64,000 nucleotides of DNA, taken from positions 1 through 64,000 of the forward strand of contig QPMI01000601.1 of NCBI GenBank assembly GCA_004431415.1, given 5' to 3'. The notes below the pieces were generated by a model, which was not told the origin of the DNA, did no database searches, and saw only the letters and a list, made by a program, of their open reading frames with translations. Position 1 is the stretch's first letter, and the number at the start of each line of letters is the position of its first letter. Below are positions 20,881 to 32,000 of this stretch, one piece after another. The position numbers and the translations under genes were made by a program. Origin of the DNA: Cyanophora paradoxa. Taxonomy: Eukaryota; Glaucocystophyceae; Cyanophorales; Cyanophoraceae.

Positions 20881-21147
20881 TCAATGTAGACGGTTTCCTT
20901 GGTACTCATCCCAAGCGCTGCTTACAGCCTGAGCAAATTGCTCCCCTGTCACCTCTTCAATGCTCTCCAAGCTTACCCTTTGCCCCTCAGTTGAGCCTGT
21001 CCTATCATAGGGAGACCCACTCCTGGATCCACTTGGGGAGGAAGATCCAATGCTGACGTCAATAGTAGTATCACAACAGCTACATTTATAATTGCTGGTC
21101 ACATGTATATGAAACATATCCAGCAATTGTTGGAGCCATTGCCACAT
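20881..21147 (-). CDS. Small SCCDTT-motif protein, 88 aa
   Basis: N-terminus MWQWLQQLLDMFHIHVTSNY, then CSCCDTTIDVSI, then a Ser/Gly-rich linker and an acidic C-terminus. Element 3 carries a counterpart at 47104-47517, which shares MFHLHFTS, SCCDTTVEVDI and the Ser-rich linker but has a longer tail. Both lie next to the small basic (GRP) protein and the coiled-coil scaffold-like gene, so this is a conserved position in two otherwise different viruses. Vicinal Cys pairs could be disulfide- or metal-linked. Function unknown; a virion or assembly role is inferred from the neighbourhood only. Confidence 0.65.
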   Translation of the reverse strand: MWQWLQQLLDMFHIHVTSNYKCSCCDTTIDVSIGSSSPSGSRSGSPYDRTGSTEGQRVSLESIEEVTGEQFAQAVSSAWDEYQGNRLH

Positions 21148-21172
21148 CTTACAAGTAACAGGACAAAATAAC

Positions 21173-21403
21173 TCAGTTGCTGCTCTCCGTGGTCAAATAA
21201 TGTTTAATTGGCCTCCCTATAGGCCTCACAACATCTTTTTGTGCCCTTCGACGATAATATGATGCCAAGGCTTGTTGTTTCTTAAACTCTCTATATGCTG
21301 GGTCTTCCCTGTATCGTTTTTGGTTTGCTACAGCGCTCTTAATATAACTCTCACTTACAGGACTATCAACGGTGAACTCAACCAGACTGATGGTATCATC
21401 CAT
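21173..21403 (-). CDS. Small basic protein with YRR helix and GRPIK tail, 76 aa
   Basis: Starts MDDTISLVEFTVDS; the core is NQKRYREDPAYREFKKQQAL followed by ASYYRRRAQ, and the tail is VVRPIGRPIKHYL. It shares the RY..DP.YRE..K..A..YYRRR pattern with 46566-46979 and, more loosely, with 16235-16426. The positive charge and AT-hook-like GRP suggest DNA binding. It stands between the SCCDTT gene and the coiled-coil gene, the same order as in element 3. Confidence 0.65.
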   Translation of the reverse strand: MDDTISLVEFTVDSPVSESYIKSAVANQKRYREDPAYREFKKQQALASYYRRRAQKDVVRPIGRPIKHYLTTESSN

Positions 21404-21431
21404 TTATAATAGAAAAACGTTTAGTTTTTTC

Positions 21432-22166
21432 TCAAAGCCAAACCCGTCGTTTATACACTGTGGGAGCTACACCTTTGTCCACCTCAGCCTTTGTAGCACC
21501 TGGCTCAATAGTCCCCTTTTGGGTCTTTGTTTTCATTTCATCAACTGCTTGCTCATCAATTTGGGTCTCTTTCTTGGCAATAAACTGTTTATCTGGAATC
21601 CCAGTGATCCCCATTTTGAACACCTCCTTTCTAAGCATCTCCTTGAGTTTGGATCTCTCTCTTTTCTCAGTTACATACTGCTCCAAAGCACTGGACTTGG
21701 CTTCCAGATCTTTAAGTTTGGCAGTCATTTCGTCCCATTGAGCCTTGGGAACTCTATGAATATTCTGGGTGGGAGCAGTCTTGTATGTGACTTCACCCGC
21801 CATAGACTGGATAACCTTGTCTGATTCTTTACTGAGGCCTTCACCTTTGCGAGTAAGTGATAGATCTTGAAGCCCAAGACCTTTGTCATCAGCAGCACCT
21901 ATAATTCGCCTGGCACCCTCACCCACAGCCTTCATTTTAGAAGCTTCAGGGGAGATGTTGAGCTGATCACTGGTGGACGTCTGTGGGGCTTTGTCATCAA
22001 AAGATTCCTCATAGGCGGCATTAAGGGGATCCTCTTGCTGTTGTGAGGGCTTTATCTCATTCATTCCATTGAATTTAAGCGGGTCTGTGTTAATGGAGCC
22101 ATTGTTACCACCGCCTGAATAACCAACAGCCCCAGCAGGGATGCCTATTTTGCGTTTGGGGGGCAT
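21432..22166 (-). CDS. Coiled-coil scaffold-like virion protein, 244 aa
   Basis: N-terminus MPPKRKIGIPAGAVGYSGGG, with KFNGMNEIKPSQQQEDPLNA further on, a Ser/Thr/Gln-rich middle, a coiled coil (LKDLEAKSSALEQYV..KLKEMLRKEVFKMG, residues ~140-185) and a basic Ala/Pro-rich C-terminus ending YKRRVWL. Homologous to the start of the gene at 63831 (element 4), and similar in layout (coiled coil plus KLKGLVKKEI) to 47722-48405 in element 3. In all three viruses it is immediately downstream of the packaging ATPase on the same strand. A scaffolding or internal virion protein is a reasonable guess. No enzyme motif. Confidence 0.75.
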   Translation of the reverse strand: MPPKRKIGIPAGAVGYSGGGNNGSINTDPLKFNGMNEIKPSQQQEDPLNAAYEESFDDKAPQTSTSDQLNISPEASKMKAVGEGARRIIGAADDKGLGLQDLSLTRKGEGLSKESDKVIQSMAGEVTYKTAPTQNIHRVPKAQWDEMTAKLKDLEAKSSALEQYVTEKRERSKLKEMLRKEVFKMGITGIPDKQFIAKKETQIDEQAVDEMKTKTQKGTIEPGATKAEVDKGVAPTVYKRRVWL

Positions 22167-22194
22167 TGTGTCTTTATTAAAGTGAGAGATATTT

Positions 22195-22977
22195 TTATAG
22201 ACCGCGTTTATATCGCATTAACTTATTACTATGAACTTGGCTTTTGACTTCTTTTCGCCCTTCTTCTTTCTCTGGTGGTTTAAGCTCATCTTCTTTCTTC
22301 TTTGGCTTCCTGTGGAACCGTGGAAATGGGAAATCTTTGACCAAATCCGCTTTATCTACGAAATATTTCACAGAATAATCGGCGGATGACCAAATTAGAA
22401 ACTGATAGGAATGTACATATTCTTCAAACATTTTATAGAAAACATCTTTGTCCCGCATTATATTGTATTCTTCCTCAATGGCTTCAAGCTCCTTTCTATT
22501 GGCAGCGCTTAGGAACATAGCATAATCTGAGTTGACGCGAATTGTTGATGAGACCTTCCTTAGCTTTTGTGTGATACAGATGATGGATATTTTCAAATGT
22601 CTGCCCATAGAGTACAATTTGTTGATTATTTTATCGCGAGTGAGGTCGACCAAGTCATTATCAATTAGGTCGTCCAGTACAACTAAGAGTTGATTAATCG
22701 GCTCTCCTTTTTCTATTTTCTCTTGTCGATTTTCCAAAACCTTTTCGATGTAAGGAGCATCCCATTTGCCAAGCTGAACACTTGCTACCTTGTTCCAAAA
22801 GTTGTTAAAAGCCGTTCCACTGATTACAAGGACGACATCAATCTTTTTGGCGTCATGGAGCTGCTTGAGCCAATACTTTACAGCCTCTGATTTACCAGTT
22901 GCTGATTTCCCGATAGCCAAAACACGAAAAGGAGGGTTTATCATCTCACCAGCCACGAATTCATCCAGGTCACCCAT
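22195..22977 (-). CDS. FtsK/HerA-type genome packaging ATPase
   Basis: 260 residues. Walker A: RVLAIGKSATGKSEAVKYW (~residues 18-36). Walker B: NQLLVVLDDLIDNDLVDL (~100-118). Then a conserved ICITQKLRKVSSTIRVNSDY segment (sensor/arginine region). This is the A32-like ATPase common to Polintons, virophages and giant viruses, which pumps DNA into the capsid. The C-terminus is Lys/Glu-rich and conserved with element 4 (KPPEKEE...NKLMRYKRGL). 64% or more of residues appear identical to the element 4 protein by eye. Order: capsid, nuclease, ATPase, scaffold-like protein. Confidence 0.92.
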   Translation of the reverse strand: MGDLDEFVAGEMINPPFRVLAIGKSATGKSEAVKYWLKQLHDAKKIDVVLVISGTAFNNFWNKVASVQLGKWDAPYIEKVLENRQEKIEKGEPINQLLVVLDDLIDNDLVDLTRDKIINKLYSMGRHLKISIICITQKLRKVSSTIRVNSDYAMFLSAANRKELEAIEEEYNIMRDKDVFYKMFEEYVHSYQFLIWSSADYSVKYFVDKADLVKDFPFPRFHRKPKKKEDELKPPEKEEGRKEVKSQVHSNKLMRYKRGL

Positions 22978-23037
22978 GCTTCCTTCTATAAAGAACCAGA
23001 TAAAAATAATACGATGTGACTGAATATGGTTTATAGA

Positions 23038-23988
23038 TCAAAGACTTGATAAGAATCGATTAATACACCCCTCTATGTCAGTTTCAGTGTATGGGATTCG
23101 CAAAAGTTTAATATTGTTGGCTTCGCAGTAACGAGTTTTGATCTGGTCACGTATTTGAAGTTGCTCAAATGCTTTCTCTCCACCAAAAACTTCCACAGGT
23201 CGAAAATGTTGCTGTCCATCGTATTCAATTGCGATTTTGAGGGCTGGTATATAGAAATCGAATGGAAGAGCTTTTGTTTTGCGACAATCTTCAAATTTGA
23301 ACTGCCTTTTGTAGTCAAAACCGATTTCTTTCAAGATTGCTTCAATCTCAAGTTCACCTTTGGAGTTCTTACAGCGGGGGCAACCTTTATTGGATAGGTG
23401 ATTGTAAGGTTCCTGATCAAACTCATTGGAGCATTTCCTACACTTGATGGTCACTTTGATTTTTTTGTTGACATACTTAACTTTTGAGTAATCATAGAGA
23501 TCACCATGAACAGCTTTTGCTTTTTCAATAAAGATCATTGTATTATCCCGCCTATGACAACCGTTTTGTTTCAAGAAACACACCCTACACCCTTGCCCTC
23601 TTAAATGGGCATATGGTGCTTGTTGGAAAGTTCCATTACAATTCCTACATTTTAACTGTACTTTAGTATATGCGTTTTTATATATGACATTTTCATAATC
23701 ATACTTGTCTCCATGAACTTCAATAGATTGCTTCACAAACAAATCTTGTGGTTTCTTGCGGTCATTATGAAGTTGCTTATTTCTACAAGTAAGACACCCA
23801 CCATTATTGGTGCGTTTAGCCATACAAAGATGGCTCCCAGCTTTAATCTCGAAATAGTCCTGACATGCTTTACAGAAGAGCACTACTTTTTCATTGTATG
23901 ACCTGTAAACAACTCGATCATACCCAAACTTATCACCATGGGCAGCTTTGCTTTTCTCAATGAACTGATCAAGAGTTAGGGGCTTCAT
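23038..23988 (-). CDS. Zinc-ribbon repeat protein with VSR/PD-(D/E)XK-type nuclease domain
   Basis: About 316 residues from MKPLTLDQFIEKSKA, the start that matches element 4; six more residues are possible. Three ~65-residue repeats each open with a F.eKaKavHGD.YdY motif and carry CxxC...CxxC zinc pairs (CKACQDYF; CRNCNGTF; CRKCSNEF). The last ~100 residues form a small endonuclease fold: ILKEIGFDYKRQFKFEDC, PFDFYIPALKIAIEYDGQQH and IKLLRIPYTE. The FDFY and IEYDGQQH acids fit the PD-(D/E)XK residues of very-short-patch-repair-type enzymes and related phage homing nucleases. It sits between the major capsid and ATPase genes in both elements 2 and 4, so it is not a random passenger. It may cut DNA during integration, repair or homing. 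Confidence 0.78.
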   Translation of the reverse strand: MKPLTLDQFIEKSKAAHGDKFGYDRVVYRSYNEKVVLFCKACQDYFEIKAGSHLCMAKRTNNGGCLTCRNKQLHNDRKKPQDLFVKQSIEVHGDKYDYENVIYKNAYTKVQLKCRNCNGTFQQAPYAHLRGQGCRVCFLKQNGCHRRDNTMIFIEKAKAVHGDLYDYSKVKYVNKKIKVTIKCRKCSNEFDQEPYNHLSNKGCPRCKNSKGELEIEAILKEIGFDYKRQFKFEDCRKTKALPFDFYIPALKIAIEYDGQQHFRPVEVFGGEKAFEQLQIRDQIKTRYCEANNIKLLRIPYTETDIEGCINRFLSSL

Positions 23989-24087
23989 TGTTATCTTATT
24001 GTACACACATTTTCTTTAAGTAGAAATCGATGATGAAAAAACAAATCCAATTGTGAGCAGAACAGTAAGACAAACATACATTCCTGA

Positions 24088-25456
24088 TCATAGATTGATC
24101 CGCCGCAGCCCGTCCTTGTCCACTATGATAAAGCTGTGCATGAGAGCGCGAACATTGACATCAATTGCCTTGTCAGTGGGCATGTAGAGAGTGAGGAATG
24201 AAGATGAAGAATTGGTCAGGTCAACATAGCCAGACTGGGCAATATTGCGAATTGCCTTCTCACCATCAAGACAGAAACTCATACCCGAAAGAACATAGCG
24301 ATCAGCAACCTTATCCATATTAGAGCATTTGAAGACATCAGCAATTAGCTCAGCACCTTTGAGGAGCGAAATTGGCTCAGTGGCAAAAAGTCGCTGGCCG
24401 TTTATTTCAATTGTGAATGTGATCTCTTTGGAGTTGGAGTAGGTCTTGAGAACACTGTGGGAACCATCAGCTTTGTCAACAGTAGCGTTATCACGAACTG
24501 AAACAAGCAGAGCATAAACGAGACCTGAGATTTGGGAGAGGTTAACTCGATTTGGTTGGGCACCACCCTTGGCTTTCATATCACTGACATCCACAAATCC
24601 AATATCCAGAGCAGGGATAGCCATGCCAGTTGTCTTTACCTTCTCAATAACAGTAGCGAAAAGCTCATCAGACACATTAACAGCATACATATAAAGGCGA
24701 GGAGAAGTAATTTTAATTTCAACGTTTGGCGCACCAAGATTGAAAGTGGTGATGTTTTGGCCAACATGTGCCAGCACAGATTCAGCAGGTGCGACGCCAA
24801 GCCCATCGTCCTTGTCCCCATCAATGGCTGTGTCCCCAGCCTTAGGAAGAGTACGACCACCATAAGAAGTCTCAACATAACCCTTCCCTACATCCTTGAA
24901 CCAAACAGTTACTACCATTTCACCAGACAGAGCACCAAGAGGTAGGTAGTGGTTTAGCCAAGGCACAGGAATTTCAACAAAGAATGAGCCACCAAGTCGG
25001 TTGGTTCCATGGCGGGGATGCCGTGAAGCATGCCCATTGATCGCTTCTTTTTGGCAAGCTGATCCTCACTATAATAGACAAGAGGGAAATGAGCAAGGAA
25101 ATCAGAAGGGATATGGTAGGTGTATGACCCATAGGTAATTTCAAGTCGCTGAACCAAAGCACCAACTGGGCGAGTATACCCATTTCGAACAAGATCAGCA
25201 TCACCAAAAGTGATAGCTGGAAGGTCGAAGGCAAGTTCAAGTTTGCCACAGAAATTGTAGCGAGGGAGTTTGAATGAAATGCGATTTCCAACACTATTTT
25301 CAAAAGTATTGCTCGGGTTCACAACAACAAGAACGGGCTTAGACTTGGATTCAAGACCAAGCATTAGGGAGTTATCCAGAAAGAAGGCCTTGGCCTCCTC
25401 TGGGTTGTTAGGGCTTCTTTCAACGAAAGGCGCTGGAGGGTCGACGTAATATCCAT
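24088..25456 (-). CDS. Major capsid protein, double jelly roll (two apparent frame breaks)
   Basis: About 456 residues when read by homology to the intact element 4 protein (466). The start at 25456 gives an N-terminus like the element 4 protein (MDITSTLQRL against MDVTSTLQRL). Landmarks: EEAKAFFLDNSLMLGLESK, FKLPRYNFCGKLELAFDLP, NGYTRPVGALVQRLEI, YGSYTYHIPSDF, PWLNHYLPLGALSGE, MAIPALDIGFVD and RALMHSFIIVDKDGLRRINL at the end. The frame is lost at 25402-25404 and at 25011-25012, where a G run is one base short. The two open pieces are 25484-24954 and 24966-24088. The protein forms the hexons of an icosahedral capsid. A TATAATAAAAG motif (minus strand, 25475-25465) lies 8 bases before the start. 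Confidence 0.92.
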
Positions 25457-25510
25457 GATTTTCTCTTTTATTATACTGTAACATAAAAAAATTACGAATG
25501 AACCTAGTGT

Positions 25511-26521
25511 TTACCCAAAACTCGCAATGATTGGATATGTTGGATGACTTTGTGACATCCGCATCTTAAAGTATTCATAGACAGGGTCGCCTGCTGGCTC
25601 CTCCCCATATCGAATTTCAAATGTGAGGTGGACAGGTTGACCCTCAAAATCGATTGGTTCGTTTATAGCATTTACTATATCCACAGAGAATGTAGACAAA
25701 CCCATTTTTTTGTTATAGTACTTGTAAAGTGGGTGAGATTCTGTTGAATTGTAAACCACATGCTCACCATAGTCCTTGTCAGGAACCACGATTTTGTGGA
25801 AGTAACCAGTCAGGAGACCATCCCCACACTGAACCAGATCACCCAACTCTTTTACTCTGACAAATAAAACACTGTCCCTTGTCTTTTCAGGCTCAAACGA
25901 AGATATAATACCATTCACCCGTTCACCAGTAAAGATGCCATCAGTAAGAGCATTATAAACCTGTGATTGGATTGGGGAATTTCCATATCTTCCGGGATCA
26001 AGACCAAGCAATCGGGCAGCGCTCAGCAACTTTTGGATCGTTTTCTGGTTTGGATTTCCAGCGTTAGAGAAGGCTAAATAGAAAGGTTTCTCTGAGTGGA
26101 ATATAATTCGTTTTAGTGACTCATCCCATTTACAGCGAATAGATGGTTCCGGCTCTCTATCATCGAATTTCGCATTAATTACATTTACCAATTGCTGGTG
26201 GCTTTGAATGGGTTTTTTGCGACTTATGATTAATTGCTTCCAAGGTTCAAAGCCGGCCGCTGGTCGAGTAGTTGGAATGCCATCAATGCCAGCACCATCG
26301 AATTCTTCACTCCAAAAAATGCTGAATGAATTATCAATTGTAATATCCCCTGGTTGCGTTTCACCACTCACCATAGGGATACTATTATAAAATTCGGCCG
26401 AGACCAGCCTGACAGCCCTCACATTCTCATATATGTTTGGAAGTCGAGCTACAAAGCTTGAAGTAGGACCGTCACCAGAGATTGTATTAAAAGAACTCAC
26501 CTCAATGTAATCCACGGGCAT
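25511..26521 (-). CDS. Minor capsid protein 1 (penton-like)
   Basis: 336 residues from MPVDYIEVSSF; the same start is used by the element 4 homologue (59694-60698). It contains YENVRAVRLVSAEFYNSIP, HVVYNSTESHPLYKYYNKK and FEGQPVHLTFEIRYGEEPAG. The ...RLVSAEFYNSIP stretch parallels ...IYAEIPNSIYNS of the adjacent divergent gene, so the two are probably distant paralogues. Such paired proteins next to a double-jelly-roll capsid gene are typically vertex (penton) and minor capsid components. TATAGATAAAAG (minus strand, 26537-26526) ends 4 bases before the ATG. Confidence 0.75.
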   Translation of the reverse strand: MPVDYIEVSSFNTISGDGPTSSFVARLPNIYENVRAVRLVSAEFYNSIPMVSGETQPGDITIDNSFSIFWSEEFDGAGIDGIPTTRPAAGFEPWKQLIISRKKPIQSHQQLVNVINAKFDDREPEPSIRCKWDESLKRIIFHSEKPFYLAFSNAGNPNQKTIQKLLSAARLLGLDPGRYGNSPIQSQVYNALTDGIFTGERVNGIISSFEPEKTRDSVLFVRVKELGDLVQCGDGLLTGYFHKIVVPDKDYGEHVVYNSTESHPLYKYYNKKMGLSTFSVDIVNAINEPIDFEGQPVHLTFEIRYGEEPAGDPVYEYFKMRMSQSHPTYPIIASFG

Positions 26522-26550
26522 TCTCCTTTTATCTATATTCATATATTAAA

Positions 26551-27485
26551 ATGAACCGGCTTGTCAATGTTGATAGCAGGGATCGCAGCCAAGGTGAAAC
26601 CGAAAACTCTTACAGGGTTGCCCTCACAACACCAGTAGAGAGACCTCGAGAGTGTAGGGTTATTTACGCAGAAATTCCAAACAGCATTTACAATAGTGTG
26701 GGAACAGATCATTTAATAGTGGAATTCACCTATCAGGATAGTTCTGTCACTGAAACAGTAACTTACAACATCTCCCCCCTGCCAACCGGTTATATCAATC
26801 AGGGACATTTTGGGGTCACCCAACCATACAACTATGGATTGAACTATGTGTTCTATGAGGAAACTATAGCAGGAAAAACAGTTGCTTTCGAATTCAAATT
26901 ATTTTACAATCCGACCACTTATAAAGTGGAGTTCTACAGTAACAGATTTTTCCGTATAAGAGCAAGCAATAAGCGTATTGGTAAGCTTCTGGGTTAAGCT
27001 CAACTGAGTTCCAGTCTTCATTTATGGATGACAATTCGCCCTCTCAATCTCCATATCGCCCTGAGAATTTTCTAAAGTATGATGGCAAACCTATCACACT
27101 CAATCACCCCTTGTGGGGAACTACCTTTTCGGGATCCAGACTTTCATCCACACCTCTTAGATATGTTTATTACAGCAATAAGATGGCAGACATGAACGCT
27201 GAGCAGTACCTTTATTTACATGTCAAAGAACTTGCTCCCTTTGCCAGCAGACATAATATAGTCCCAAAATCACAGCCACAAAACCAAGGCGCCATACTGA
27301 GACTCCAATTAAGCAAGGATATAGGAGGCTATGTTTACTATAATGGTGAGCATGGGGAATTTATTCGAATTAACGACCGACATCTGGTGGTAAGGGAATT
27401 AACAGTTGAGTTTAGAGACTACTTTGGTGAAACCATTGACATGAACGGAATTGACAATTCTTTTCAGCTCGAGTTTATCGAATAA
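26551..27485 (+). CDS. Minor capsid protein 2 (one apparent frame break)
   Basis: About 311 residues, read across a one-base shortfall in a G run at 26991-26993. The upstream piece ends at 26997; the downstream piece is open from before 27024 to 27485. Homologous throughout to the intact 300-residue gene at 58763-59665. Shared landmarks: MNRLVNVDSRDR, YAEIPNSIYNS, GYINQGHFGVTQPYNYGLNY, MADMNAEQYLYLHVKEL, ILRLQLSKDIGGYVYYNGEH, and the ending MNGIDNSFQLEF. Divergent from minor capsid 1, as in element 4. Confidence 0.8.
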
Positions 27486-29030
27486 ACGCACCTGTAAAAT
27501 CGACTCTCATTGTGGGAGCATTCACATAGACAAGGGGATAAATGCGAACATACTTGATTCTCAAAGAGAACCCTACGTAGAAAGCATCCTTGATGGTGAG
27601 AGGGTAACCATTTAATAAAGCTACATCGCCGGAATTATTAGCATTGTTTATATTCTCACAAACAAATGTTTTGTTCTGCCCTTCTGCTCGAATAAAAGAC
27701 CAGTTGACCCCATTAGTTGATGTAGCCACACTGAAAGTCTTTATAAAAGCATTGGTGTCCCCTGACCCATAGGCAACCACTGAAGAGAGTTCAAAAGTGT
27801 ATGGGAAAGCAACTTGAAGGTACTCAGTGGGGGTCTCCATATCTGCTCTGGAGCAAATGCCCCAGCTTCCCAGCCAAATGATGAAGGTCGAGCCATGTGG
27901 GGCTCTTTACCTATCACAGAGGAGGAGGCAGTAAAGGCATCATCAGCAAGTTTGTACCAATTAGCATCCAAAGGTGGTGACAGGGTGAGAGTGGAAGAGA
28001 TGTATGCTTTTGATGGGTTCTTTAATTCATAGTTTGCTACCAGCAAATCGCAAAGCTTATTAATCATGCTGTTGTTTGCTGCTATGTATGTCTCGGTGAA
28101 CGAAAGCATGTCAGGGATTTTAGAGGTATCATCAAGGGACCTGACTATGTGATTTGGAAGAGGAACAGATAGCCTATAGTACCTTCCATAATCCTGATCG
28201 TAGTTATAAGGTAGCAACTCCTCCATCTTGTCAAGAGCCGACAGCTCACTTGCTGCCATGAGCATGTTAATCAATGGGCTTCCATCTGTTGAGGCAATCC
28301 ATGAGAGAATGCCCCAACTGTTCACAGTCTCATAAGCATAGCCGAAATAATCAGACTCTAAATATGGGTCTACCTCACCACAAGAGATGCTTATAACTAT
28401 AATGTCATCATCATCACTGTAAATCTTCCTCGCATGGCTATAGCCACACACGCTGGGGTTATTGTTTCCTGAGATAGCACCATCAATAAGGCAAGCAGTT
28501 ATCCCATGATTGAAGTCAACTATACTCACAGGTGAAAAGTAGGTGGGAGCAGCAGAGGTAGCCCTTGCTGCTATTTTACAGGGCAGAAAGTTGTAGTTGT
28601 TATCATTTGTGATAAATATAGGTTTCATGTACTGAGTATCAAACGAAGTAATCACAATGTCCTTTAAGGAATCTTGAATGAGAGATTCGCCAGTAACAGA
28701 ATAGATTGCGCTTTCCAAAGGAGCCACATCATACTTGGTGTTAAAAAGGGCATTTTCGATTATATTTCGAGGATTCGCGAAAATCAAGGGCAGCTGAGTG
28801 AGGTATATATTATGTAAATCACTGGCTGTGAGTTTGGGTTCGCCTGCCCTATCTGGATGCCTGATGTTCAACCCAATGGCAATGATCCCACCCGTGGAAG
28901 TTCCACTAACAAGATCCACAAGGTCAATGATTCGCCTGCCAGTTCGATTTTCGATTTCTTTAAGCAGTCTGGTAATGATAATGCCCCTTGCCCCGCCACC
29001 TGACAAACTAAGGACTATTTTGTGAGGCAT
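27475..29030 (-). CDS. Patatin-like phospholipase fused to a discoidin (F5/8C) domain
   Basis: About 518 residues read across a one-base shortfall in a run at 27829-27833; open pieces are 29030-27741 and 27840-27475. The N-terminal patatin domain has all the hallmarks: glycine-rich SLSGGGARGI (oxyanion hole), GTSTGG with the nucleophile Ser (~residue 45), and DGAISGNNNP carrying the catalytic Asp of the Ser-Asp dyad. The C-terminal ~130 residues (WEAGAFAPEQIW ... EYLQVAFPYTFELSSVVAYG ... FSVATSTNGVNWSFI) match a discoidin/galactose-binding beta-sandwich. Patatins hydrolyse acyl esters of membrane lipids; the sandwich domain could bind membrane or glycan. A role in virus entry or release is inferred. 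Overlaps the 3' end of minor capsid 2 by 11 bases, convergent. Confidence 0.85.
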
Positions 29031-29073
29031 CTAATACTTATAAGGAATTTTATAAATCCATATAGTAAAAGCC

Positions 29074-32000
29074 ATGAGCTTTAACTACCCCCCTAATCTG
29101 GAAACAATTCAAGATGATAATTCCAGCAGCACAAAGCATGTGAACTTTGATAATATAAAAGTGAAAGGTTCAATATCAATCGACCACAGCTCTGACAGTT
29201 CTTCAAAGACTCAATCAAGGGAGCATGCTCTTTCCTTAAATCAGACCGATCCAGACAAGGAGGATGTCAGTATAGCTTTTAGTTTGGGCAATGTGAAAGC
29301 CAACCAAGTAGCAGAGATCAAGGCAACCAGAAAGAGACCCAGAAGACTCAAACCAAGTGGAACCCATCCAGACATACCATCAAGGTGTGATAGTGGCCGT
29401 TTGATTTTCAATGTACAAGATGAGCAGGGCAAACAGAACACGGGTTTAAGAATTTATAATGAGGGCAGCACCACAAAAACAGAGGTTCCCCAAGTATTAC
29501 AAGTGGGCCATTTCCAGAACACGAATCAAGTCTGTTCAACTAATGATGTATACCCCAAGGATATAACATATGACTTTGCGAGGAATGAGCCGTTTGGGTT
29601 TTTTACTCCAAATGATGTCCACCAGAAAAAGCCATCAATTACCATCAACAGCAGCCCCACTCAACCAGTAGCAATCCATTTACACCCTGATCTTGTCGAA
29701 ATGGATAGGCACCTTTTACCTTTGGTCACAAACACAAAAGACCTTGGAATCAGGACGAGGCAGTGGCGAAATATCCATGGAAGCAATGTGTATGCCAATG
29801 GTGAAAAGCTTGTCAGTGAGAAAACTATAAGGGAAATCTTTGAGCATTACGGTCCTGTTCCTGTCCCCTTTCCGCTTCCGTGGGATCCACCTGACCTTAC
29901 ACCAAAGAAGCAACCTGGGAGGGAATACACAGCAGAGGAAAATGTAGCCTTTGGGCAGCACATAGTTAGCTGGGAAAAAGTCAGAAACAAACCAGTATTT
30001 ACAGATTACAAACAACCAGCTGAGGAGCTTTTATCACCAGATGTAAATGTTATACCTCTTGAAGATAGGCGATTTGAAGAGGATAATGTCTTACCAGATG
30101 GTTTCGACCCAAATCTTGTAACTTATGATCGCTACGAGCCTTTTGATGAGCAGCTTTTACCTGATGGTTTCGCACCTGATCTATTCGATTTCATAGTGGA
30201 TTGGGAGGACATTCGAAATAAACCACAAACATATCCACCTGATCCCCATGGCCATGATTGGGACGAAATCGAGAATAAACCTGATAGATTTCCGCCTGTG
30301 GATCATAGGCATGATTGGGGAGAAATCGATGGAATACCAGAAGAATTTCCACCAGCAGACCATAGACACACTTGGGACGAAATTGATGTACCAGAATTGT
30401 TCCCACCAGAAGACCACAGACACGATTGGGATGAAATCGACCAGCAACCTACTTTCGCATCAGCAGGTAATGCTGTGAATGATGGGCTACATGGTGTGAG
30501 TCTGTATAAAAATATAGACACAGAAGAACGATTACTATTAGATACATATTATGTCAATCGCCACGGAATTAATGCTGGAACCACAATGGAAGGCGAACTC
30601 TATATTAGACCACCTACAAGAGTTAATTTAGTGGCAGCTGGTGGAGGTGTTGAAATAAAAGACACCAAACCAGGTATCTATTTAACAAGTTACTACCCTG
30701 ACGACATCCCAATGACAGCAACATTACCACCTATACCATCTCTTCCAGCCAATCCAATTAATTATGTAGACAAAGATGCGACTCTTCAGATTAATGTGAC
30801 TGATGTTAGCGCTTTTGATGGATCAAGACCAAAGCTAATATTTAGCCGAGAACGGCTCTTACCTGATGATTTAGTTGGAGATCGAGACGATTACAAGCAA
30901 TGTGAGATAGGGTGGAAGAAAACGAACTATAATGATGTTGATAAGCAAGGTGTTTTAGAAATAAATCAGAGAGCAGCAGCAAAAAACATTCACAACGAAA
31001 ATATATCACGAGTGGTCACAGAGGATTATTTAGAAAATAAGAATTACATAGATGGAACCGAATTAACTACTATACTCAATGATTATGTAACAGAAACTGA
31101 ATATGCCACAACACTGGCAGCAGCATTAATACCCTATGTGACAGAGACTGAGCTTGATGCTGAACTTGCTAAATATTTACCATTGACAGGTGGCACCATT
31201 ACAGGTGATCTTACAGTCAATAGAGAACTGGAGGTAAAGGATAAGATTGTTATAGGGAACAATGAGATTTCAAGAGCCCCTTTAAACTTCTTAAATTTCG
31301 ATGTTGGGGGTTTGTCTCATTGCCTTCTAAGATTTAATGCGAGTTTGGATGATGCTTGGGAAAATAATGTACTGGTCTATGAGCTTGTTAATAAAGCAAA
31401 TGCTAATGTTATTCAAAAACTGATACAGTCAGGAAGTGTAGTATTCAGAAACTCAGGAGGTCCTAATAACAAACCCTACTATGATGTAGCAGACACCAAT
31501 AGCTTCTCTACTTTCCGTTATTCCTTCACTTCTACAAATTCAGCAGGCTATGAAACCATCGATTTCAGTGGAGGAATAACTGTCGCATTTGTGATTAAGT
31601 TAAGAAATGCTGAACCGCTTGAACCTATTTTACAGTTTGATGGGTCTTCTACACTTGGTAGTAATGGGCAAATTTGGAGTATTTCCAAAGGTCAATGGGG
31701 TGATGGTTTCGTTTTGAACATCAGTAAATTAGACCAATCTACTTTCAGGGTTCCACTCACAATTGACGAAGTAGATTCTTGGACAATCTATGACATCACA
31801 ATCACAAGCACATCCGTAAAAGTGGGTGTTAATGCGAAAGAGAGACAGACCTTTTCGATTACAAATGGTTCTCATCTGCCCCGAAATGATGTAAAGTATG
31901 TATATTTGGGAAGTCAATACTCGAAATTCGACCTGTGCGAATTCTATTGTTTCACAAGAGCCTTAACAGCTGCTGAATTATATAATCTACGGTGGTATCT

